This document shows positions 40,674-49,057 of a DNA stretch of 64,000 bases, one piece after another. The notes below the pieces were generated by a model. That model did no database searches, was not told the origin of the DNA, and saw only the letters and a list, made by a program, of their open reading frames with translations. The stretch comes from JACMOY01 sp038322575. GTDB taxonomy: Bacteria > Actinomycetota > Actinomycetes > Actinomycetales > Angustibacteraceae. Position numbers and translations under genes: made by a program. The DNA lies in contig JBBQGB010000004.1 of the NCBI GenBank assembly GCA_038322575.1, positions 1-64,000 of the forward strand, written 5' to 3'. Numbering within the stretch: the first letter of the stretch is position 1; the number at the start of each line of letters is the position of its first letter.

Positions 40674-42158
40674 ATGCGTATGTTTCGGACGAAACCGGTT
40701 GAGGACGTGCTCGCCCAGCTCTCCGACGGGGCTGACGACGCGCCGCGCCTGCAGCGCCGGCTCGGGCCGGTCAGCCTCATGGGGTTCGGCATCGGGGTGG
40801 TCATCGGCACCGGCATCTTCACGCTGACCGGGGTCGAGGCCAAGAACCACGCCGGCCCGGCGGTGGTCGTGTCGTTCCTCATCGCCGGGGTCGTCAGCGC
40901 GCTCGCCGCGCTCTGCTACAGCGAGCTGGCGTCCAGCGTCCCCACCGCCGGCAGCGCCTACACCTACGCCTACGCCACGATGGGCGAGGTGTTCGCGTGG
41001 ATCATCGGCTGGGACCTCGTGCTGGAGTTCGCGCTGGGCGCCTCGGTCGTGGCGCGCGGCTGGTCGGGCTACCTGCAGAACCTGTTCGACCTGCCGACGT
41101 CCCTGTTCGGTGAGGAGTCGACGGTGAACGTGGGCGCCATCGGGATCGTGCTGGTGCTCGGGGTGGTCGCCATCGTCGGCATCCGCGAGTCCGCGCGGGT
41201 CACCAACGCGCTGGTCGCCGTCAAGGTCGCCGTCTGCGTGTTCGTCATCGTCGCGGGCGCCTCCTACATGACGCGCGACAACCTCTCGCCGTTCGTCCCG
41301 GCGTCGCAGCCCGTCGCGAAGGGCACCAGCGGGCTCAAGCAGCCGCTGAGCCAGGCGCTGTTCGGGCTGGAGCCGTCGGCGTTCGGCATCGCCGGTGTGC
41401 TGACGGCCGCCGCCGTGGTGTTCTTCGCCTACACCGGATTCGAGGCGGTGGCCAACCTCGGCGAGGAGACCCGCGACCCCGGCCGCGACCTGCCGCGCGG
41501 CCTGCTGGGCACCCTCGCGATCGCGACCGTCCTGTACGTCGGGGTCTCGCTCGTCGTCACCGGCATGGTCGACTACCGACAGCTGAACGAGGGCGCCCCG
41601 ATCGCCAGCGCGTTCGACGCGGTGGGTGCCGGGTGGGCGTCGACGCTGGTGTCGATCGCCGCGGTCGCCGGGTTGACCTCAGTGATCCTCGTCGACATCG
41701 TCGCGATGGGGCGGATCGGGTACGCGCTCGGTCGCGACGGGCTGCTGCCGCCGGCGGTCGCCAAGATCCACCCGCGCTGGGGCACGCCGTACCGCGTGAG
41801 CGCCGCGTTCGTCGTGCTGGTCGCCGTGATCGCCGGGCTGGTGCCGCTCGCCCAGCTCGCCGACCTGGTGTCGATCGGCACGCTGTTCGCTTTCGTCGTG
41901 GTCTCGATCGCGGTGCCCGTGCTGCGCCGCACCCGGCCGCAGCTGCCCCGCCCGTTCCGGGTGCCGCTGTCGCCGGTGCTGCCGGTCGTCTCGGCGCTCG
42001 CGTGCCTGTACCTGATGACCAACCTCAGCCTCGAGACCTGGCTGCGGTTCCTCATCTGGATGGTCGTCGGGCTGGCGGTCTACTTCGGGTACGGGCGGCG
42101 CAACGCCGCTCTGGCCGAGCGGGTGCGCGACCGCGAGCGCGTCGAGCAGGCGGTCTGA
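40674..42158 (+). CDS. APC family amino acid permease
   Basis: The 494-residue protein has about 12 TM helices. The TACGGT hexamer at 40660-40665 is 8 bases before the ATG at 40674 and rules out a GTG at 40653. Markers are FGIGVVIGTGIFTLTGVEA (helix 1 substrate loop), YSELASSVPTAGSAYTYAYATMGEVFAWIIGW, and FFAYTGFEAVANLGEETRDPGRDLP (helix 6 loop). It resembles cationic amino acid transporters of the CAT type. Between two tyrosine-catabolism genes, import of an amino acid fed to that pathway is likely but not certain. Confidence 0.9.
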   Translation: MRMFRTKPVEDVLAQLSDGADDAPRLQRRLGPVSLMGFGIGVVIGTGIFTLTGVEAKNHAGPAVVVSFLIAGVVSALAALCYSELASSVPTAGSAYTYAYATMGEVFAWIIGWDLVLEFALGASVVARGWSGYLQNLFDLPTSLFGEESTVNVGAIGIVLVLGVVAIVGIRESARVTNALVAVKVAVCVFVIVAGASYMTRDNLSPFVPASQPVAKGTSGLKQPLSQALFGLEPSAFGIAGVLTAAAVVFFAYTGFEAVANLGEETRDPGRDLPRGLLGTLAIATVLYVGVSLVVTGMVDYRQLNEGAPIASAFDAVGAGWASTLVSIAAVAGLTSVILVDIVAMGRIGYALGRDGLLPPAVAKIHPRWGTPYRVSAAFVVLVAVIAGLVPLAQLADLVSIGTLFAFVVVSIAVPVLRRTRPQLPRPFRVPLSPVLPVVSALACLYLMTNLSLETWLRFLIWMVVGLAVYFGYGRRNAALAERVRDRERVEQAV

Positions 42159-42161
42159 AGG

Positions 42162-43373
42162 TCAGAGGTTGCCGCGGCGCTCCTGCTCGCGCTCGATCGC
42201 CTCGAACAGCGCCTTGAAGTTGCCCTTGCCGAAACCCAGCGAGCCGTGCCGCTCGATCAGCTCGAAGAACACCGTCGGGCGGTCGCCGAGGGGCTTGGTG
42301 AAGATCTGCAGCAGGTAGCCGTCCTCGTCGCGGTCGACGAGGATCCCGCGCTCCTGCAGCTGGTCGATCGGCACGCGCACGTGACCGATGCGAGCGCGCA
42401 GCTCGGGGTCCTCGTAGTAGGAGTCGGGGGTGTCGAGGAACTGCACGCCGCTGGCGCGCATCCGGTCGACGGTGCCGACGATGTCGTTCACGGCGAGGGC
42501 GACGTGCTGCGCGCCGGGGCCGTCGTAGAAGTCCAGGAACTCGTCGATCTGCGACTTGTGCTTGCCGAGCGCCGGCTCGTTCAGCGGGAACTTGACCCGG
42601 TGGTTGCCGTTCGCGACGACCTTGCTCATCAGCGCCGAGTAGTCTGTGGCGATGTCGTCGCCGACGAACTCGGCCATGTTCACGAAACCCATGACCCGGT
42701 TGTAGAACCCGACCCACTCGTCCATCTTGCCGAGCTCGACGTTGCCGACCACGTGGTCGACGGCCTGGAAGAGCCGCTTGGGCGCGTCCGCCGCCCGCGT
42801 CACGGTCGTCGTCCGCGCCACGAACCCGGGCAGGTAGGGCCCGGTGTAGCGCGAGCGGTCGACCAGGGAGTGGCGCGTGTCGCCGTACGCCGCGATGACC
42901 GCGCGCCGCACCGTGCCGTGCTCGTCGCTGACGTCGTGCGGCTCCTCGAGCACCGTGGCGCCGACGGTGCGGGCGTGCGCGACGCAGCGGTCGACGTCCG
43001 GCACCTCGAGGGCGATGTCGAGGATGCCGTCGCCGTGGCGGCGCTGGTGGTCGTGCAGGGCGCTGGTGGGGTGGACTCCCCCGGTGATCACGAACCGGGC
43101 CGAGCCCGAGCGCAGGACGTACGCGACGTGGTCGCGGTCGCCGGTCTCGGGGCCGCTGTAGGCGACCAGGTCCATGCCGAACGCCAGCTGGTAGTAGGTG
43201 GCGGTCTGGGTGGCGTTGCCGACCACCCACACCAGCGCGTCCAGCGCGGTCACCGGGAACGGGTCGCGGCTCTCGTCGTACTCGACCAGACCGACCAGCG
43301 TGCGCAGCTGGTCGAGGTCCAGGTCGGCCAGTCGCTCGTCCGGCGTGAGGGTGGTGTGCTCGATGGTCGCCAT
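42162..43373 (-). CDS. hpd: 4-hydroxyphenylpyruvate dioxygenase
   Basis: The 403-residue non-haem iron enzyme turns 4-hydroxyphenylpyruvate into homogentisate. The two VOC repeats and iron ligands are visible: His in AVDHVVGNVELGKMDEWV, His in AQHVALAVNDIVGT and Glu in VFFELIERHGSLGFGKGNFKALFEAIEREQ. The C-terminal gating helix is present. ATG 43373 is chosen (MATIEHTTL); an upstream start at 43409 would overlap the operator region. Its stop is 3 bp from the convergent permease stop. It is divergent from an Lrp-family regulator. Confidence 0.97.
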   Translation of the reverse strand: MATIEHTTLTPDERLADLDLDQLRTLVGLVEYDESRDPFPVTALDALVWVVGNATQTATYYQLAFGMDLVAYSGPETGDRDHVAYVLRSGSARFVITGGVHPTSALHDHQRRHGDGILDIALEVPDVDRCVAHARTVGATVLEEPHDVSDEHGTVRRAVIAAYGDTRHSLVDRSRYTGPYLPGFVARTTTVTRAADAPKRLFQAVDHVVGNVELGKMDEWVGFYNRVMGFVNMAEFVGDDIATDYSALMSKVVANGNHRVKFPLNEPALGKHKSQIDEFLDFYDGPGAQHVALAVNDIVGTVDRMRASGVQFLDTPDSYYEDPELRARIGHVRVPIDQLQERGILVDRDEDGYLLQIFTKPLGDRPTVFFELIERHGSLGFGKGNFKALFEAIEREQERRGNL

Positions 43374-43394
43374 GGCCGCAGCGTGGGGCAGGGC

Positions 43395-43473
43395 CTGGGC
43401 ACTGGGCAACTGCGGTGCGCAGGCCTGGGCAGATTGTGCAGACTGACCAGACGATCGGCTGTCAGACTGGGCA
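43395..43473. promoter_or_regulatory. Four CTGGGCA repeats in the hpd-lrp divergent region
   Basis: CTGGGCA occurs at 43395-43401, 43402-43408, 43425-43431 and 43467-43473, all in the same orientation in a 102-bp gap. The spacings (7, 23, 42 bp start to start) place sites on both promoters. They are probably binding sites for the adjacent Lrp/AsnC regulator; this is inference. Confidence 0.5.
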
Positions 43474-43475
43474 GC

Positions 43476-43940
43476 ATGTCCGGCATCGACGCCCTCGACC
43501 TCCGCCTGATCGAGCTGCTCACCACCGAGCCGCGGATCGGGGTGCTCGAGGCCTCGCGGCGGTTGCAGGTGGCCCGCGGCACGGCGCAGGCCCGCCTGGA
43601 CCGGCTGGTCGCCGGCGGCGTCATCCGCTCGTTCGCGCCCACCCTGGACCCGGCGGCGCTGGGCTACGCCGTCACCGCGTTCGTGAACCTCGAGATCCGC
43701 CAGGGCGCGCGCTCACGGGTGACCGACCACCTGGCGGCCATCCCCGAGGTGCTCGAGGTGCACACGATCACCGGCCAGGGCGACCTGATGTGCCGGCTCG
43801 TGGCCCGCGACAACGACGACCTGCAGCGGGTGATCGACGTCCTGGTGGCCGATGACGACGTGCTGCGTACCGCCACGGTGGTGGCCCTGGCCTGCGTCAT
43901 CGCGCACCGCACGCTGCCGCTCGCGCGGGCGGGGTCCTAG
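43476..43940 (+). CDS. Lrp/AsnC family transcriptional regulator
   Basis: The 154-residue protein has an N-terminal helix-turn-helix (DALDLRLIELLTTEPRIGVLEASRRLQVARGTAQARLDRLVAGGVI) and the RAM ligand domain (AVTAFVNLEIRQGARSRVTDHLAAIPEVLEVHTITGQGDLMCRLVARD). It is divergent from hpd and most likely controls it in response to an aromatic amino acid or its product. The last stop shares CTAG with the convergent thioredoxin gene. Confidence 0.92.
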   Translation: MSGIDALDLRLIELLTTEPRIGVLEASRRLQVARGTAQARLDRLVAGGVIRSFAPTLDPAALGYAVTAFVNLEIRQGARSRVTDHLAAIPEVLEVHTITGQGDLMCRLVARDNDDLQRVIDVLVADDDVLRTATVVALACVIAHRTLPLARAGS

Positions 43941-44347
43941 AACGAGGTGGGGTCGCTCGCGGACCGACGTCCGGCCGTGGCCTTCTCGGCCTCCTGCTGC
44001 GCGGCGTACCGGGCGCGGACGTCGTCCATGTCGAGGGCCTGCACCTGGGTGAGCAGGTCCTCCAGGGCCGGTCGCGGCAGGGCACCGGGCTGGCCGAAGA
44101 CCGGGATGCCGTCGCGGTAGACGACCAGCGTCGGGATCGAGGTGATGCCGTACCGCCCGGCGAGCTCGGGCTCGGCCTCGGTGTCGACCTTGGCGAAGGT
44201 GACGTCCGGGTTCACCTCGCTGACCTGCTCGTAGACCGGGGCGAACTGCCGGCACGGGCCGCACCAGGCGGCCCAGAAGTCGATCAGGACGATGCCGTCC
44301 GCGACGGTGCCGTCATGGGTGTCCAGGGTCATCTCGCGCGTTGCCAT
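43937..44347 (-). CDS. Thioredoxin family protein
   Basis: The 136-residue protein (MATREMTLDTHDGTV) carries the canonical active site FWAAWCGPCRQFAPVYEQV and cis-Pro in GITSIPTLVVYRDG. A 30-residue C-terminal extension (MDDVRARYAAQQEAEKATAGRR) is charged and helical. It is a cytoplasmic thiol-disulfide reductase. Its TAG and that of the lrp gene are the two strands of a single CTAG at 43937-43940, so the genes overlap tail to tail. Confidence 0.92.
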   Translation of the reverse strand: MATREMTLDTHDGTVADGIVLIDFWAAWCGPCRQFAPVYEQVSEVNPDVTFAKVDTEAEPELAGRYGITSIPTLVVYRDGIPVFGQPGALPRPALEDLLTQVQALDMDDVRARYAAQQEAEKATAGRRSASDPTSF

Positions 44348-44388
44348 GAGACGTCCAACACCCGTCCCCCGCCCCCTGTTCCGCCCCA

Positions 44389-44466
44389 CCACCCCAGCAC
44401 TTTGTGCGTCAAGTGCCGCTGTCCCCGCGGCGCGGGCGGCAGATAGTGCAGCAAGTGCCGGGGTGG
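44389..44466. terminator. Long-range inverted repeat between minus-strand genes
   Basis: CCACCCCAGCACTT (44389-44402) and AAGTGCCGGGGTGG (44453-44466) match at 13 of 14 positions around a GC-rich centre of 50 bases. It lies downstream of the helicase stop and upstream of the thioredoxin start. It could form the helicase terminator or a binding site; the remainder of 44348-44511 holds no gene. Confidence 0.45.
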
Positions 44467-44511
44467 GAGCGCACCTGGTGGCGAAGGTGCGCGAAAACGT
44501 GCCCCGGGGGG

Positions 44512-46275
44512 TCAGGTGCGGCCGACGAACCAGCGGCGCAGGGTGTCGATCCGGGTGCGGACGTGCTCGGCGCCGGCCTGGGGCACCGCCGGGCCGCCGC
44601 AGGTACGCCGCAGCTCGGCGTGCACGGTGGCGTGCAGCTGGCCGGTGCGCCGGGCCCAGGCTCCGACCAGCTGGTGCAGCTCCTTGCGCAGGGCGGCCAC
44701 CTCGCGGTGGGCGGCCACCGGCGGGTCGTCCTGGACGGCGACACCGCGCGCGCGCCGTCCGGCCTGCTGGCTGGCCTGGCGCTGGCGCAGGACGTGCGCC
44801 ACCTGGTCGGCGTCCAGCAGCCCGGGCAGGCCCAGGAAGTCCTGCTCCTCGTCGCTGCCGACGTCGGCGGCGACCCCGAACTCGCCGCCGTCGAAGAGCA
44901 CCCGGTCGAACTCGGCCTGCGCGTCCAAGGCCTCGAAGGCGAACCCGTCCTGCTCGCCGGCCGCCTGCTCGGGCCGGTTGGCCGCCGCGACCATCGCGTC
45001 CTCGGGTGACCACAGGTCGCCGTCCTCGGACGCCGGCCGGTCGAGCACGTGGTCGCGCTCGAGCTCCATCTGGCCCGCGTGCAGCATCAGGGTCGGCACG
45101 CTGGGCACGAACACGGACGCCGTCTCGCCGCGCCGCCGCGCCCGGACGAACCGTCCGACGGCCTGGGCGAAGAACAGCGGGGTGGCGATCGAGGTGGCGT
45201 AGACCCCGACCGCGAGCCGCGGGATGTCGACACCCTCGGAGACCATCCGGACGGCGACCATCCACCGCTGGTCACCGGTCGTGAAGTCCTCGATCCGCGC
45301 GGAGGCGCCCGCGTCGTCCGAGAGCACGACCACCGGCGGCTGGCCGGTGATGCCGCGCAGGACCGCGGCGTACGCCTTGGCCTGGGCGTGGTCGGTGGCG
45401 ATGACCAGCCCGGCCGCGTCGGGGACGCCGCGGCGCACCTCGGACAGCCGGGTGTCGGCGGCCTGCAGCACGGCCGGCACCCACTCGCCGGCCGGGTCGA
45501 GGGCGGTGCGCCAGGCGTGGGCCGTCATGTCCTGGGTGAGCGGCTCACCGAGGCGGGCGCTCACCTCGTCACCCGCCCGGGTGCGCCAGCGCATCTGGCC
45601 CGAGTAGGCCAGGAAGATCACCGGACGCACGACCCCGTCGCGCAGGGCGTCGCCGTAGCCGTAGGTGAAGTCCGCCCGCGAGCGCCGGACGCCGGCCCGG
45701 TCGGCCTCGTAGGTGACGAACGGGATCGCCGAGGTGTCCGAGCGGAACGGCGTGCCGGTCAGCGCCAGCCGTCGGGTCGCCGGCTCGAAGGCCTCGCGCA
45801 CCGCGTCGCCCCACGAGAGGGCGTCACCGCCGTGGTGCACCTCGTCGAGGATCACCAGCGTCGGCGCGGCGCTGGTGCGGGCGTGGTGCAGCGCGGGCCG
45901 GGCGGCGACCTGGGCGTAGGTGAGCGCGACGCCGTCGAAGTCGCGGCCGTGGGTGCCGTGGGCGTTCTTGAACTCGGGGTCGATGCTGATGCCGACGCGG
46001 TGGGCGGCGTCCGCCCACTGGCGCTTGAGGTGCTCGGTGGGCGCGACCACCGTGACCCGGGCGATCTCGCCGCGACCGAGCAGCTCGGTGGCCACCCGCA
46101 GGGCGAACGTCGTCTTGCCGGCGCCGGGGGTGGCCACCGCGAGGAAGTCGCGCGGGTCCTGGGCCAGGTACTGGTCGAGCGCCCGCTGCTGCCAGGCCCG
46201 CAGCTTCGCGGCGGTTCCCCACGGGGCCCGGCCGGGGAAGGCGGGTGGCAGGTGGGAGGCGGCAGAGGTACTCAC
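44512..46275 (-). CDS. DEAD/DEAH-box superfamily 2 helicase
   Basis: The 587-residue protein begins MSTSAASHLPPAFPGRAPWG. Motifs in order: LRAWQQRALDQYLAQ, Walker A LAVATPGAGKTTFAL, VVAPTEHLKRQW, DEVHHGGD (Walker B), LALTGTPFRSD (III), SEGVDIPRLAVGVYAT (V) and AVGRFVRARRRGE (VI). The C-terminal 170 residues are acidic then helical with no known domain. Substrate (DNA or RNA) is not clear. A TAGGGT hexamer (46290-46285) lies 9 bases before the GTG. Confidence 0.9.
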   Translation of the reverse strand: MSTSAASHLPPAFPGRAPWGTAAKLRAWQQRALDQYLAQDPRDFLAVATPGAGKTTFALRVATELLGRGEIARVTVVAPTEHLKRQWADAAHRVGISIDPEFKNAHGTHGRDFDGVALTYAQVAARPALHHARTSAAPTLVILDEVHHGGDALSWGDAVREAFEPATRRLALTGTPFRSDTSAIPFVTYEADRAGVRRSRADFTYGYGDALRDGVVRPVIFLAYSGQMRWRTRAGDEVSARLGEPLTQDMTAHAWRTALDPAGEWVPAVLQAADTRLSEVRRGVPDAAGLVIATDHAQAKAYAAVLRGITGQPPVVVLSDDAGASARIEDFTTGDQRWMVAVRMVSEGVDIPRLAVGVYATSIATPLFFAQAVGRFVRARRRGETASVFVPSVPTLMLHAGQMELERDHVLDRPASEDGDLWSPEDAMVAAANRPEQAAGEQDGFAFEALDAQAEFDRVLFDGGEFGVAADVGSDEEQDFLGLPGLLDADQVAHVLRQRQASQQAGRRARGVAVQDDPPVAAHREVAALRKELHQLVGAWARRTGQLHATVHAELRRTCGGPAVPQAGAEHVRTRIDTLRRWFVGRT

Positions 46276-46298
46276 GGTTCGTCGACCCTAACGACTCG

Positions 46299-46335
46299 CG
46301 GCGGACGACATGCCGCGCCCCGGGGTCGTCCGCCG
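46299..46335 (-). terminator. Terminator hairpin before the helicase gene
   Basis: CGGCGGACGAC / GTCGTCCGCCG, a perfect 11-bp stem with a 15-base loop, placed after the DUF3039 stop and before the helicase promoter on the minus strand. Confidence 0.65.
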
Positions 46336-46363
46336 GACCCGGCGGGCGTGCTAGGGACGGCGG

Positions 46364-46660
46364 TCAGTCGCCGTCCTCGGGGGGGCGCAGCCCCTCGTAG
46401 ATCTCCTTGCAGGTGGGGCAGACCGGGAACCGCTGGGGGTCGCGTCCGGGCACCCACACCTTGCCGCACAGCGCGATCACCGGGTCGCCGCTCAGGGCGC
46501 TCTCGAGGATCTTCTCCTTGCGCACGTAGTGGGCGAAGCGCTCGTGGTCGCCCGGCTCGGCGACCTGCTCCTCGACCAGCTCGCGCTCGAGCACGGTGGT
46601 CCGCGGGGAGGGACCGCCGGGGGCGACGTCGGGGCCGGGGTACGGGTCGTCGGTGCTCAT
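46364..46660 (-). CDS. DUF3039 protein
   Basis: The 98-residue protein has a disordered N-terminus and a compact zinc-finger-like C-terminus: DHERFAHYVRKEKILESALSG, PVIALCGKVWVPGRDPQRFPVCPTCKEIYEGL, with three cysteines and a His as possible metal ligands. This is the actinobacterial DUF3039 family, function unknown. A TACGCT hexamer (46673-46668) ends 7 bases before the ATG, giving a leaderless mRNA. Confidence 0.9.
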   Translation of the reverse strand: MSTDDPYPGPDVAPGGPSPRTTVLERELVEEQVAEPGDHERFAHYVRKEKILESALSGDPVIALCGKVWVPGRDPQRFPVCPTCKEIYEGLRPPEDGD

Positions 46661-46695
46661 GGGCACCAGCGTAGTTCGCCGGATCCGGGGCGCCG

Positions 46696-47256
46696 CTAGT
46701 TGTCGGCCGGGTCCTCGGGGTAGGACGCGACGTAGGCCAGCTCGCCGCGCTGGCGGCGCAGCACCTCGCGCCACAGCGACGCCGGGTCGGCGCTGAACGG
46801 GTCTCTGGCCTCGCCCGCCACGACGTACCAGGCCCCCTCGGCGATCTCGGCCTCGAGCTGGCCGAGCGACCACCCGGCGTACCCGGCGAAGACCCGCAGG
46901 CCGGCGAGGCCGGACACGACCGACAGCGGCTCGACGTCCAGGTCGACCAGGCCGAGGGCACCGCTGATCCGGCGCACGCCCACCGGCTCGCCCGCGTCGC
47001 CGGGCACCGCGACCAGCCCGAGCGCGGAGTCCAGCTCGACCGGGCCCCCCTGGAAGAGCACCCCGGGGGCGGTGGTGTGCGGCTGCCAGCCCGGCAGCAC
47101 CGCGGCCACCTCGACGGTCATCGGCCGGTTGAGGACGACGCCCATCGCCCCGTCGTGCCCGTGGTCGAGCAGCAGCACCACCGTGCGGTGGAACGTGGGC
47201 TCACTCAGCAGCGGGGTGGCCACCAGCAGCTGGCCGGTCAGGTCGGAGCGGGTCAC
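46696..47256 (-). CDS. YqgE/AlgH family protein
   Basis: The 186-residue protein starts at GTG 47256, overlapping the VanZ stop. It matches UPF0301: LTGQLLVATPLLSEPTFHRTVVLLLDHGHDGAMGVVLNRP, VLFQGGPVELDSALGL, GLRVFAGYAGWSLGQLEAEIAEGAWYV. The family is widespread, with no agreed biochemical function despite the AlgH name. It is in a run of overlapping minus-strand genes with vanZ-like and malic enzyme. Confidence 0.9.
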   Translation of the reverse strand: MTRSDLTGQLLVATPLLSEPTFHRTVVLLLDHGHDGAMGVVLNRPMTVEVAAVLPGWQPHTTAPGVLFQGGPVELDSALGLVAVPGDAGEPVGVRRISGALGLVDLDVEPLSVVSGLAGLRVFAGYAGWSLGQLEAEIAEGAWYVVAGEARDPFSADPASLWREVLRRQRGELAYVASYPEDPADN

Positions 47257-47578
47257 CGCGCCATCATCACCCGGCGCGCCACCCACCAGCCCAGCGCGCA
47301 GCCGACCAGGTCGGCGGCCAGGTCGAGCAGGTCGCCGGAGCGGTTGGGCAGCACGGCCCACTGCAGCAGCTCACTGACCGGCGCCTGCACGACGCTGACC
47401 ACCAGCACGAGCGGGCGCGGGGCACCGGCCCACCACCCCAGCCCCAGCACCGCCGCGAAGACGAGCACGTGGACGACCTTGTCGAGCCCGGGGACCCCGT
47501 CGGCCGAGGGCGCCCGCGGTGCGTACAGCACCACCAGCTGCCCGGCCACCGCCGCGGCGAACAGCCACCGCCGCACCC

Positions 47579-47582
<4 letters not shown>
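47253..47582 (-). CDS. VanZ-like membrane protein
   Basis: The 109-residue protein from GTG 47582 (VRVRRWLFAAAVAGQ) overlaps its neighbours at both ends by GTGA. Three or four TM helices with GVPGLDKVVHVLVFAAVLGLGWWAG and SELLQWAVLPNRSGDLLDLAADLVGCALG, the conserved VanZ pattern (DKxxHxxxF, R-x-x-xxDxxxNxxG). Function of such short proteins is unclear; in enterococci VanZ affects teicoplanin resistance. Confidence 0.85.
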
Positions 47583-48988
<1,406 letters not shown>

Positions 48989-49057
48989 GACGGGCCTCTC
49001 GGGCGGGTGGGCGCGGGCGCGGCCATTGTCACCCAGCCGGGCCCTCACACTGGGCCG

